A DNA stretch of 39,925 nucleotides, from contig MVRK01000105.1 of NCBI GenBank assembly GCA_002067365.1, positions 1 through 39,925 of the forward strand. Reading direction: 5' to 3'. Position 1 is the first letter of the stretch, and each line of letters starts with the position of its first letter. This document shows, piece after piece, positions 25,150 to 33,768 of the stretch. A model generated the notes under the pieces. That model was not told the origin of the DNA. It worked only from the letters and a program-made list of their open reading frames with translations, and did no database searches. The stretch comes from Methanosaeta sp. PtaU1.Bin060. GTDB taxonomy: Archaea; Halobacteriota; Methanosarcinia; Methanotrichales; Methanotrichaceae. The position numbers were made by a program, and so were the translations under genes.

Positions 25150-25795
25150 AGCGATTCACCCTCTTGTTCAGAAGGTCCTGTAACATCTCTGTTTCGTCCT
25201 TGGATAATTGCGAATAATTTGCTGGCGCTATGGCTGAGAGGCGGTAATGACCCTCATCCCTGACCAGCACCAACTCCACCAATGGTACCCTGAATACCTC
25301 ATAGACCCTCTCGGCGAGGGATGACACATTCTCGCAGCAGTTGATGGTCTTGCCGAAGATGGAGATGCATTTCGTGATCTGTGAGGTGTCGCTGATCTTT
25401 TGGTAGCAGAAGGGATACCTGCCATGGTTGGTGATGTGCTTGATTGCGGTCTTCGCGCCTTCTGTGTCCCGAACCACGAAGTAGTCCGAAGGGGTGGAGA
25501 AGTAGTTCAGACCATAGACTATCGCCGGAAGAGAGACGTACTGCTCGGATATAGTCCAGTCGCAGACTGGAATGCCTGCAAGCTTCGCCTTTTCCAGGCA
25601 TATGGGAACTATGTAAGCGTCCAGAACATCGCTGCTGCTCGGCGTGGTCTTGACGCCATCGTTCTCGTTCTTGACTATGGTGTAGTAGGGCTCAGTCTTG
25701 TAGAAGTAATTCTCATTAACTATATATTGAGAGTCATCTTCCTTCAAGGTATACATTATATCCTTTTTCAGAACATGATCTTTTCGTTTGTTCAT
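25142..25795 (-). CDS. RLAN (RimK-like ATP-grasp N-terminal) domain protein, stand-alone
   Basis: A 217-aa soluble protein that I match to the RLAN domain, an alpha+beta region normally found fused before a RimK-like ATP-grasp. Recognisable parts are the YIVNENYFYKTEPYYTIV beginning, LEKAKLAGIPVCDWTI, FSTPSDYFVVRDTEGAK and the C-terminal VFRVPLVELVLVRDEGHYRL, with AIAPANYSQLSK after it. In other genomes RLAN-RimK fusions occur in predicted pathways making or attaching peptides; no product is known. Here the domain is split off and sits directly upstream of its partner with an 8-base overlap. Identification rests on pattern memory plus that context. Confidence 0.75.
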   Translation of the reverse strand: MNKRKDHVLKKDIMYTLKEDDSQYIVNENYFYKTEPYYTIVKNENDGVKTTPSSSDVLDAYIVPICLEKAKLAGIPVCDWTISEQYVSLPAIVYGLNYFSTPSDYFVVRDTEGAKTAIKHITNHGRYPFCYQKISDTSQITKCISIFGKTINCCENVSSLAERVYEVFRVPLVELVLVRDEGHYRLSAIAPANYSQLSKDETEMLQDLLNKRVNRFE

Positions 25796-26244
25796 TTAGA
25801 TCATCACCGCTGGACCAGCGCGTGTGAAAATAGACATGAAAGTGGGATGAAAATCGCTCTCCTTAGGTCCCCTCTGAGGCGATCTTGAGGATTTTGCTGC
25901 TCTTGAATCCCTACGGTATTTGCTGAGACTACGGTGCCTCTCAGGCTCCGCGGCATTTTCATTCTCAGAAATTTGGATCTCCTCTAAATGCTAATACTTA
26001 TTGGTAGTATTTATCCCTGACGACCTGAGGGCCTGAAGGCACGAGCCAGAATGATCCTTGCTGAAAGATCAACGTTCTGATTGCTAGCGATTTCGATAAA
26101 TCGCATATGAGGCTGGAGATGCCGTATGGCGAAGCTCGTCGCCTCCATGCCGATCGATGTAAAATCGTCGAACAAGGTCGTCTGATGCTGGAGGAATGTT
26201 TAAATTCAAGAAAACTATTAACCTTTTTTAAGGATGCCGGCACA
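25796..26244. other. Intergenic region with probable promoters, no gene seen
   Basis: A 449-base gap between divergent genes. TATA-like elements include ACTTATTGG/AGTATTTATCCC (about 25995-26016), and TTTAAATTC (about 26199-26207) lies some 40 bases before ATG 26245. The open frame upstream of 26245 has no family features and is not called. Confidence 0.5.
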
Positions 26245-26712
26245 ATGAAAAAAATTATCGTATCTATTATTATAATAATTGCAATGGGATGCTGTGTGCA
26301 CGCCATGAAGCCCTATTATGGCAGTGTGATCAATCAATGGGACAGACAGTTCGAACTTGGCAGAGGAATTGATCACTATGTCATCCTGGGAAAGGAGAAG
26401 CCCACGACTCTTGAGCTGAGCCGACTGCCGAAAAGCGCTCCGCCTTACAGGCCAGCGAATCTCGATGAGGTGGCAGCATCGAAAGAGACAGCTCATTTTG
26501 AGCAAAATACAATACAGAAAGCATCATCATCAGGCGGAAATAGTCCACAGATTTCCTTCATCGAGGCCGAGGAGCCTGCCGCCCTCATGGAGTTTCACCG
26601 CCTCAGCTCTCTCGCCCAGAATTTCATGAATCTGCCCTGCGAAGAGGAACTCTTTCGCTCATCTGATGTTTGGAGATCCATTGGGACCTCTCCAAGGTCT
26701 TGCGGTTGCTGA
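26245..26712 (+). CDS. Small secreted hypothetical protein
   Basis: A 155-aa protein with a strong signal peptide, KKIIVSIIIIIAMGCCVHA, and a cleavage site near residue 20. The mature part is polar, Ser/Glu rich and has no recognised domain; it ends FRSSDVWRSIGTSPRSCGC. A longer open frame runs upstream to 26107, but the Lys-Lys-Ile signal start at ATG 26245 is clear. It ends 5 bases before the convergent scpA. Function unknown. Confidence 0.65.
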   Translation: MKKIIVSIIIIIAMGCCVHAMKPYYGSVINQWDRQFELGRGIDHYVILGKEKPTTLELSRLPKSAPPYRPANLDEVAASKETAHFEQNTIQKASSSGGNSPQISFIEAEEPAALMEFHRLSSLAQNFMNLPCEEELFRSSDVWRSIGTSPRSCGC

Positions 26713-26717
26713 TCCGT

Positions 26718-27425
26718 CTACGGATGCCTTCTCACGAAAAGCTCCCCATAGATCTCCTCCTGCTCCAGCCAGACCTGCTTCCTGTGGGCCATGAAGAGGA
26801 GCGAGACATAGTTCGTCACCGCCCCCTCGCTCCTGCTGTTGACGTCTGTGAAAGAAATCTGCTTGCTGCTCGTGAACATATCGTCCAGGATCGGCCCGAG
26901 CTTCTTGATCCCGTCCTCGATCCCCTCGTCGTGGGAGAGATCCAGAGCCTTCTCCACCGCAGTCGGCCACCTGTCCCTCATGGCCTTCCTTCTGCCTACC
27001 ATCTCGGCGTTCTTCAGCTCGGAGATCAGCTCGTCCAGGGTCACTGGCCGCTTCGCATGCCTCCTGACGGGCGGCTCTGGAAGCCTCTCCACCTTGACCT
27101 TCTCCGGGGCAGCCTCGATCTCCTCAGCAGGCTCGGGCTCCTCCTCGCGCGCCCCCTCGAGGAGGTCCGACTTCATCCGCAGGAGGATGCTGGCATACAG
27201 CAATGTTCGAGCGGGGATCCGCAGGTCGCGCTTCTCCAGGGAGTCGATGTACTCCAGGAACTTCTCTGTGGCGCGGGCTATGTCGATGTCCCAGGGATCT
27301 ATCTCTCCTTTCTTTGCCAGCTCCACAAGCACCTCGGCAGGCTCGCCGAACTCGAACTCCGCCTCCCTCTGCCGCTCTTGGCCTTGCCGGCCAGCCTCAT
27401 CCGGTGGCTCTTTTGTCAGGGGCAT
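26718..27425 (-). CDS. scpA: Segregation and condensation protein A
   Basis: Kleisin subunit of the Smc-ScpA condensin that organises the chromosome; 235 aa. The N-terminal helical bundle that contacts the Smc neck includes VLVELAKKGEIDPWDIDIA and KFLEYIDSLEKRDLRIPAR, the family signature, followed by LLYASILLRMKSDLL. An acidic, Pro/Glu-rich linker follows (about 95-130), then the C-terminal winged helix that binds the Smc head (FTDVNSRSEGAVTNYVSLLF). It starts 14 bases after smc, with GAGGTGAGC before ATG, so they share a transcript. No scpB is in the window. Confidence 0.94.
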   Translation of the reverse strand: MPLTKEPPDEAGRQGQERQREAEFEFGEPAEVLVELAKKGEIDPWDIDIARATEKFLEYIDSLEKRDLRIPARTLLYASILLRMKSDLLEGAREEEPEPAEEIEAAPEKVKVERLPEPPVRRHAKRPVTLDELISELKNAEMVGRRKAMRDRWPTAVEKALDLSHDEGIEDGIKKLGPILDDMFTSSKQISFTDVNSRSEGAVTNYVSLLFMAHRKQVWLEQEEIYGELFVRRHP

Positions 27426-27439
27426 CTTTTCAGCTCACC

Positions 27440-30400
27440 TCAGGTTGCGCCCTCAGTGCAGATGCCAGTCACGCTGGAGATGTTGTTCTCCTGCATAGTC
27501 ACTCCCAGGGTGTACTTCGACTGCAGTATCATGGGTTTTCTGAGGGATACCACTATGAACTGCGCATTGCCCGAGATCTTCTTGATTAGCTTCGCCACCC
27601 GCTCGACGTTGGCCCCGTCAAGGAACATGTCTATCTCATCCATGGCGTAGAAGGGCGCGGGCCGAAACATCTGGATCGCGAAGATGAATGAGAGCGCCGT
27701 CAGGCTCTTCTCGCCGCCGGACATCGCCTCAAGCCTGTGGAAGGGCTTGCCGGCTGGCCGTGCCTTGATGGTCATCCCGCCATCGAGCGGGTCTTCGGGG
27801 ATCTCGAGGATCAGATCCCCGTCGCCGCTCGAAAGCTCCTGGAAGATCTGCTTGAAGTTCTTGTTGATCTCAGTGTAGCATGCGAGGAATGCCTCGCGCT
27901 TCATCTGGTCGTACTTCTCCAGTTTTGTCAAGATCGCCCCGCGCTCGTCTGAGAGCGTAGTCCTCCGCTGGTTGAGGATATCATGGCGCATCTTCACGCG
28001 GTCGTACTCCTCGATGGCGAGCATGTTCACCGGCTCAAGATCCTTCATAGCCTTCTCAAGGGCGCGGATCTTCTCTGCCACAGTCTCGCTCTGGGGCGGC
28101 TCCTCCGAGGCGTCGACCCCGCAGGCCTCGATCTCGGATCTCAGGGCTGCCACCTTTGGCTGGATAGAGTCCCTGGCTGCCGTGGTGGCTGCCGCCCGTG
28201 CCTCGATCCTGTCCATCTCGCGGTCCGTCAGGTCCATCTCTCGCTGCAAGGCGAGGACCTTCTCGAGAAGCTCGCCCCTGGCACCCTTCAGGCCGTGCAG
28301 CTCCTTCTCGATCTCGGCCTCTCGCACCTGCGCCAATGTGAGCTGCTCGCGCAGCTTGGCCATCCTCTCGCATGCAGCCTGCTTTCCCTCAGCTGCCTCG
28401 GCCTTTTTCTCCAGGGCCTCCTCCCTCCTCTGCGAGAGCTCCTTCTGCCTCTCGGCAAGGCCCTCCTCCTTGATCTTGTCCTTGAGGACCTCGGCATCGA
28501 TCTCCGTCAGCCTCTCCTTCAGCCGCCTGATCTCGGCCTCCAGGGAATCTTCCTGCCTGTTCAGCCCGGGGATCTCAGAGCCCTTCAGCTCGTCCTCTAT
28601 CACCTCGATCTTCTTCTGAAGCTCCTTCTCTGCCTTCTCCACCTCGGAGATCTCGCCCTCCAGGGCGTCGAGCCTCTCCTTGAATACCAGAGCCTCGCCC
28701 TCCATCTGGGCCAGACGCTCTCGTTTCTCCTTGATCGACGCCTCGATCCTCGGCCCGGCAGCCTGCAGCTCATCTAGGCGGAAGGTCCTCTTGGAGATGG
28801 CCTTGTCAAGCTCCTCGACCTCGCGCCCCAGCCCTGCTATCTGGCCCTCTATCTCATCCAGCCTGTCCATCCTTGTGCTGCGCTCGCCCTCAGCCTTGGA
28901 GATCCTCTCTGAGAGCTCGACCAGCCTCTTGTTCTCCTCTGCTGCGAACTTCATCCTGGAGCGGTAGTGCCCTCCTGTCATCGCCCCGGACCTCTCGACG
29001 AGGTCTCCTTCGAGGGTGACCATGCGGTACCTCCCCATCAGCTGACGCGCATGGGAGAGCGTCTCCACGACCAGAGTATCCCTGAAGGCATGCCAGAAGG
29101 CAGGAGAGAACCTCGGGTCGTAGCTCACAAGGTTCAGTGCATAGTCCACCACCCCCGGATGCTTCGGTTTCAGGCCCGGGCTTCCGCTCTCCAGTCTGTT
29201 CAGCGGAAGAAACGTCGCCCTGCCGATCTGAGACCTCTTCAGGTACTCAATCGCATTGGCTGCATCCTCGTCTGTCGAGGCGACGATGCTCTGCATGCGG
29301 GCACCCGCTGCCACCTCAAGCGCTGCGGAGTACTGGGACTCCACGTGGCCCAGCTCAGAAACAGTTCCGAAAAGCCCTCTCAGCATCTGGTGCTTCATGG
29401 CAGATCTGACAGCCTCAACAGCCCTGCTGAAACCGGACTTCTCCTCTACGGCCCGAAGCCTGCCGTCCGCCCGGGCATACTCGCCCTGCAGCTTCTGCAG
29501 CTCCCTCTCTGTCTCTGCGATCTCACGGCGCAACCTCAGACGAGCGCCCTCTAGGTCATCTCTGTCGCGCTCCAGTTCCATCGCCTTGACGTTCTGCGCC
29601 TCCAGCTCGGCCTTGATCTGATCCGATTCGCTCTCTGTCGTGGCCAGGGCATCAGCTGCCTCCTTGATACCCTTGGAGATCTCCTCTTTTTCCAGATCGG
29701 CCCGCCGCGTTGCATCCAGCAGCCTGTCCCTCTCCCGCACCAGCTCCCCGAGCCTAGATCTAGCCTCCTCGTGAAGCTTCCTCTCCTGGGCGAGGTCGTC
29801 CCTCTGCTGGGAGAACCGGGCATCAGCCAGGGCGAGCCTCTGCTGGACGCCTTCGAGCGCCTTCGTCTGGTCTTCCAGCTCTCCCTTGATGCTCGCGCCC
29901 CACAGCCCGACATCCCCCATCTTCTCCCTGAGCGCCTCCGCCTCCTGCTTGAGGTTCCCTGCCTGGATGAAGCACGCCTGCTGCTGCTGTTCCATCTCTG
30001 CGATCGACTTCTCCAACAGCTCAGCGCGGCTCTCATCGCGGGCGATCTCGCCCTTAAGCTCCTCGATCCTGCGCTTAACCTGGATCTGCTCATCCTCGCC
30101 CTTGTGTGTGATCTCGTCGCTGAGGGTCTTTTGCTGCCCCTCCAGGGCCTGCAGCTCGCCCTTCTTGCTCTCAGACCTCTGGAGAAGCTCTCCCTTCTTC
30201 AGATCGAGGTCGCATAGCTCCTTCTCCAGGCCCGCCAGCTCCGAGGAGGACTCCTTGAGGCGAGCTAAGAGCAGAAAAGCCTCCTGCCTTCTCATCTCCT
30301 CGCGGTGGGCCTGATAAGAGTGGGCCTTGTCCCTCTCCTCCTTGAGCCTGGCCATCTGGGCGCCGACCTCCTCCAGGATCACGTCCACCCGATCTATTCT

Positions 30401-30964
30401 CTCCCGGACGACATCGAGCTCTTCAAGCGCCTTCCTCTTCTTCTCGTCGAACTCCGAGACGCCCGCGATCTCGTCAATGATCTTGCGCCGCTCGACGGGC
30501 GTCATCTCGATGATGCGCGTCACATCGCCCTGCATGACGATGTTGTAGCTCTCGGGAGTTATGCCCGCCTTGGAGAGCTTGTCCTGAAGCTCAGCCTGGC
30601 CCAAAGATTTTCCGTTGAAATAGTAAGAAGAAGCGTATTTGTTGTTGTTTATCTTGATCTTCCTTGAGACCTCGACTATGTCCTGCTCGATGGGAAAGAG
30701 CCTGCTGGAGTTGTCGAGCCTGACTGTGACCTGGGCGAAGTCGGGGTTCTTGCCGTTGTCGCCCTTGTATATGAGGTCGGGAAGCCGCTCGGCTCTCATG
30801 GCCCGCGATGAGGACAGGCAGAGGGCGAAGAGCAGGGCATCGACGATGTTCGATTTGCCGCTGCCGTTTGGACCCGTTACAGTGACGAAGTCGTTCTTCA
30901 GAGGTACTCTGATGCTCTTCCCGAAGGATTTGAAGTTCTTGAGCTCTATCTCCTTGATGTACAA
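27440..30964 (-). CDS. smc: Chromosome segregation protein SMC
   Basis: Structural-maintenance-of-chromosomes ATPase, 1174 aa, full length. Walker A is GPNGSGKS (residues 31-38), and the Q-loop is near GKSLGQAEL and YNIVMQGDV. Long coiled coils run from about 170-500 and 680-1010. The hinge lies between them (GLFGTVSELGHVESQYSAAL to VTLEGDLVERSGAMTGG). The C-terminal head has the signature AMSGGEKSLTALSF and Walker B FYAMDEIDMFLDGANV. The TTG start is preceded by GGAGGTAGCTC, a strong ribosome-binding site. It moves DNA loops with ScpA. Confidence 0.97.
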   Translation of the reverse strand: MYIKEIELKNFKSFGKSIRVPLKNDFVTVTGPNGSGKSNIVDALLFALCLSSSRAMRAERLPDLIYKGDNGKNPDFAQVTVRLDNSSRLFPIEQDIVEVSRKIKINNNKYASSYYFNGKSLGQAELQDKLSKAGITPESYNIVMQGDVTRIIEMTPVERRKIIDEIAGVSEFDEKKRKALEELDVVRERIDRVDVILEEVGAQMARLKEERDKAHSYQAHREEMRRQEAFLLLARLKESSSELAGLEKELCDLDLKKGELLQRSESKKGELQALEGQQKTLSDEITHKGEDEQIQVKRRIEELKGEIARDESRAELLEKSIAEMEQQQQACFIQAGNLKQEAEALREKMGDVGLWGASIKGELEDQTKALEGVQQRLALADARFSQQRDDLAQERKLHEEARSRLGELVRERDRLLDATRRADLEKEEISKGIKEAADALATTESESDQIKAELEAQNVKAMELERDRDDLEGARLRLRREIAETERELQKLQGEYARADGRLRAVEEKSGFSRAVEAVRSAMKHQMLRGLFGTVSELGHVESQYSAALEVAAGARMQSIVASTDEDAANAIEYLKRSQIGRATFLPLNRLESGSPGLKPKHPGVVDYALNLVSYDPRFSPAFWHAFRDTLVVETLSHARQLMGRYRMVTLEGDLVERSGAMTGGHYRSRMKFAAEENKRLVELSERISKAEGERSTRMDRLDEIEGQIAGLGREVEELDKAISKRTFRLDELQAAGPRIEASIKEKRERLAQMEGEALVFKERLDALEGEISEVEKAEKELQKKIEVIEDELKGSEIPGLNRQEDSLEAEIRRLKERLTEIDAEVLKDKIKEEGLAERQKELSQRREEALEKKAEAAEGKQAACERMAKLREQLTLAQVREAEIEKELHGLKGARGELLEKVLALQREMDLTDREMDRIEARAAATTAARDSIQPKVAALRSEIEACGVDASEEPPQSETVAEKIRALEKAMKDLEPVNMLAIEEYDRVKMRHDILNQRRTTLSDERGAILTKLEKYDQMKREAFLACYTEINKNFKQIFQELSSGDGDLILEIPEDPLDGGMTIKARPAGKPFHRLEAMSGGEKSLTALSFIFAIQMFRPAPFYAMDEIDMFLDGANVERVAKLIKKISGNAQFIVVSLRKPMILQSKYTLGVTMQENNISSVTGICTEGAT

Positions 30965-31543
30965 GAGCTACCTCCTCTGTCTCGCCGCGTCTCCTTCATC
31001 GTCTCTCATCCTGAGTCAATTCACTTCCAGAGAGTCCGGATCGTCTCACTTTGCTGATCAAGCCATCCCTCAGGGACGCCCCAAAGTCCACACAGCTTTT
31101 CATGGACTATTCAACCAACTCAACTTAAGCATGTATTCTAGGAGGTATATATCGTTTTCCCATTTTTAATGTGCTGTCCAAATCATGCCTTTCCTTCTTT
31201 AGTGTAAAAAATATTTATTAAGAATGTTAAATCCTCGGTTGTTGTTGCAAATTGTCATAGCGAATGAAGATTTTGAATACTCTACCTTGATTGAGGTGAG
31301 GTGCCTCCCCGTCTCCTTTGCGCCCTTCATGGCGCTGCCAAGCCAGCGACCTGGCGAAGAGGATCTATGGCTCTTCTCTGAGACGATGGAGGACCGAAAT
31401 TACCTGAGACCCATCGCCTCTCAGGTTATTCAGGAGCTGCCTGTCTGTTTCTGAGAAGCCCGTCTTCATGACTGATATCTGGGATCGATATCTTCTTTCC
31501 CCTTCCCAAAACTATTTACATCCGCCGAAGCCCTTCCCAGGGC
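30965..31543. other. Divergent smc/mmp10 intergenic region with strong hairpin
   Basis: A 579-base gap. It holds AAATATTTATTAAG (31208-31221), a TATA-like element facing right, and an inverted repeat: AATTACCTGAGA (31398-31409) and TCTCAGGTTATT (31419-31430), 12 pairs with one mismatch around a 9-base loop. A 76-codon frame (31224-31454) spans the hairpin but has no domain, and its ATG would precede the predicted transcription start. The mmp10 TATA, AAACTATTTA, is at about 31507-31516. Confidence 0.6.
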
Positions 31544-32761
31544 ATGGAGATACTTGCCGATGTAGGGGGAAGGCCCGGCCTTGACTGCAAAGGCTTCTGC
31601 AGCTACTGTTACTTCAAAGGTGTAAAGGAGTTCCGCCCCTTCGGCTGCAAGTACTGCATGCCCTTTCAGAAGGGCTGTGACTATTGCTCCCGAGCCATCG
31701 CAGAGGGCTATCCCGGCTTCAAGCCCATTGAGGCGGTCGTCTTCGATGTCGCCCAGAAGGCATATGGATCTGTGCCCGACAAGGTCACCATCAGCGGCGG
31801 AGGGGACCTGAGCTGCTACCCTGACCTCCTGGAGCTGGCACGGACTGTGAGCCAGGGGATTGTCCCCCTTCATCTCGGCTACACCAGCGGCAAGGGCTTC
31901 ATCCGTGGCGATGAGGCGTCGGACCTCGTGGACGCAGGCGTCCGGGAGGTGACATTCACAGTCTTCTCGACGAGGCCTGAGCTGAGGCGCAAGTACATGG
32001 GTGATAGGCATCCAGAGGCCGCCTACTCTAACCTCGAGATCTTCTGCGAGAGCTGTGATGTCTACTGCGCCGCGGTGCTGATTCCCGGAGTGAATGACGG
32101 CCCTGAGCTCGAGAAGACATGCAGTGATCTGGAGGAGATGGGTGCCAAGGGACTGATCCTCATGAGGTTCGCAAACACCAGAGAGCAGGGGCTGATACTC
32201 GGAAACGAGCCGATAATTCCAGGCATCATTCCCCATACAGTCGAGGAATTCCGGCAGATCGTCACGAAGATGAGCGAAGAGCACAGCCTTCGCATCACAG
32301 GAACCCCCCTCTGGGACCCGGAAACAGGCGCTCCCTTTGCCCTGGCATCCCACAAGAGCGAGATTTGTCGGCTGCCCTCGGTGAGACGGGGCGCAACAAT
32401 CGTCACCAGCTCTGTGGCTCAGCCGTTGATCTCTGCCATCTTCCAGGAGCTCGGAGGCGATGTGAATGTCGTTGCAGTGAAAAAAGATGTGGGATGCCTC
32501 ATAACCCTCGATGACCTGAGGGATCTTGACCTTGGTGGTGTCAAGGAGACAGTCATCATCCCGGGGAGGACCATGGCCCACGAGAAGGAGATCAAGAGTG
32601 TTCTCTCTCGCGACGGCAGGGACCGCCTGATAGTCCGCGGGCCGGAAAGTCTCACTGTAGATGGCGAGATGTCCATCTCCATGAGCGAAGAGGAGATCCT
32701 CGATCTGGAGGTCGAGGCCTTTGGAGAGCTGATCGAGGCCATCAATGCCCTCGGCGAGTAG
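31544..32761 (+). CDS. mmp10: Methanogenesis marker 10: B12-dependent radical SAM methyltransferase
   Basis: Matches Mmp10, which methylates the C5 of an active-site arginine in methyl-coenzyme M reductase; 405 aa. The radical SAM cysteines are Cys15, Cys19 and Cys22 in DCKGFCSYC. A second set, Cys35, Cys38, Cys45 and Cys48 (FGCKYCMPFQKGCDYC), is characteristic of the family and can hold another metal. TISGGGDLSCYP binds SAM. The C-terminal half (from about residue 250) is the family's conserved region. The start is ATG, about 30 bases after a TATA-like AAACTATTTA, so the leader is absent or very short. Its presence implies a methanogen with MCR. No MCR genes are in the window. Confidence 0.95.
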   Translation: MEILADVGGRPGLDCKGFCSYCYFKGVKEFRPFGCKYCMPFQKGCDYCSRAIAEGYPGFKPIEAVVFDVAQKAYGSVPDKVTISGGGDLSCYPDLLELARTVSQGIVPLHLGYTSGKGFIRGDEASDLVDAGVREVTFTVFSTRPELRRKYMGDRHPEAAYSNLEIFCESCDVYCAAVLIPGVNDGPELEKTCSDLEEMGAKGLILMRFANTREQGLILGNEPIIPGIIPHTVEEFRQIVTKMSEEHSLRITGTPLWDPETGAPFALASHKSEICRLPSVRRGATIVTSSVAQPLISAIFQELGGDVNVVAVKKDVGCLITLDDLRDLDLGGVKETVIIPGRTMAHEKEIKSVLSRDGRDRLIVRGPESLTVDGEMSISMSEEEILDLEVEAFGELIEAINALGE

Positions 32762-32923
32762 CAGAAGGCTCAGATGCTGATGATTCTCTCTTTGAACATT
32801 TTGAGAGCGCAGCCATCCCTCGTATAGACCCTGCAGTCGCCACCTTGCGGCCAGCTACGGCAGCAAGCTTTATCTATAGATCGACAGCTATCGTTTGTAT
32901 CGAATTAAACATGAGGATCGGCG

Positions 32924-32935
32924 GTCACATGTGAC
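32924..32935. promoter_or_regulatory. 12-base palindrome at the thiM start
   Basis: GTCACATGTGAC is a perfect palindrome ending 1 base before ATG 32937. It lies about 50 bases after a TATA-like CTTTATCTATAG (about 32869-32880). The site could be an operator or simply coincidence. Confidence 0.45.
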
Positions 32936-32936
32936 G

Positions 32937-33725
32937 ATGGAAGTCTCTGATATACTGAAACGAGTTAGAGCCCAGAAGCCAGTAGTTCACCACCTGACGA
33001 ACTGGGTGACAATCTACGATTGCGCAAACATCGTGAAGGTATTCGGGGCGTCGCCCGTAATGGCCCACGCCAAGGAGGAGGTCGCAGACATGGCCGGGAT
33101 CGCCTCGGCCGTGGTCCTCAACATCGGCACCCTGACCCCTTATCTCGTCGAGGCGATGAAGCTGGCAGCTGCAGGTGCCAACCGCAGGGGCATCCCTGTT
33201 GTCCTGGATGCATGTGGTGCAGGTGCCACCAGGCTCAGGGACGATGCTTGCTTCGAGATCCTCGATGGCGTGCGGGTGGATATAATCAAGGGAAATGCCT
33301 CAGAGATCGCGCGGATCGCTGGGGAGAAGGTCCAGACAAAGGGCGTCGATGCGGCGGCGGTCGACAAGAACATGCAGGAGCTGGCAATGAGGCTCGCGGG
33401 GAAGAGGAGCTGCACAGTCGTCGTGACAGGTGTCGAGGACATAGTGGCCGATGGAAGAAGGATGGTGCAGGTCCTAAACGGCCATCCCATGATGGCTGAC
33501 ATCGTCGGAACGGGATGCATGGCCTCATCTGTGATCGGGACCTTTGCAGCCGTCGAGAAGGATCTTGTCAGCGCCTCAGTGGCGGGTCTTGTCTGCTATG
33601 AGATCGCCGCAGAGATGGCCGCGAAGGAGGCGCATGGGCCCGGCACCTTCAAGGAGAAGCTGTATGATGCAGTTTACGGCCTTGACGCCGATACTGTGGA
33701 AAGGATGAAAAAGATAAAAGAGTGA
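32937..33725 (+). CDS. thiM: Hydroxyethylthiazole kinase
   Basis: Phosphorylates the thiazole alcohol of thiamine in salvage; 262 aa. The ribokinase-like family motifs are VVHHLTNWVTIYDCANI near the start, ASPVMAHAKEEV, VLDACGAGAT, IIKGNASEI and the catalytic DIVGTGCMASS. The start is ATG 32937; the open frame extends to 32895, but conserved sequence begins at MEVSDIL. It is followed by thiE at 43 bases on the same strand, which makes a thiamine salvage pair. Confidence 0.95.
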   Translation: MEVSDILKRVRAQKPVVHHLTNWVTIYDCANIVKVFGASPVMAHAKEEVADMAGIASAVVLNIGTLTPYLVEAMKLAAAGANRRGIPVVLDACGAGATRLRDDACFEILDGVRVDIIKGNASEIARIAGEKVQTKGVDAAAVDKNMQELAMRLAGKRSCTVVVTGVEDIVADGRRMVQVLNGHPMMADIVGTGCMASSVIGTFAAVEKDLVSASVAGLVCYEIAAEMAAKEAHGPGTFKEKLYDAVYGLDADTVERMKKIKE

Positions 33726-33768
33726 AGGGCATCAAGAAGGAGATCTGTGAAGAATTTAATGAGATGCC

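Noticed and set aside
26107-26244. Upstream extension of the small secreted protein.
   Set aside because: It would bury an ideal signal peptide inside the protein; it has no conserved features.
26670-27650. A 326-codon plus-strand frame.
   Set aside because: It overlaps scpA and the end of smc in antisense and consists of Leu/Pro-rich filler.
27983-28777. A 264-codon plus-strand frame inside smc.
   Set aside because: It is a Leu/His-rich mirror of the SMC coiled coil, without a start signal or family match.
31466-32581. A 371-codon minus-strand frame.
   Set aside because: It lies opposite mmp10, which has clear radical SAM motifs; the antisense frame shows none.
32762-32936. Possible TPP riboswitch before thiM.
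   Set aside because: I looked for the conserved CUGAGA and ACCUGA-type core and did not find it in this stretch.
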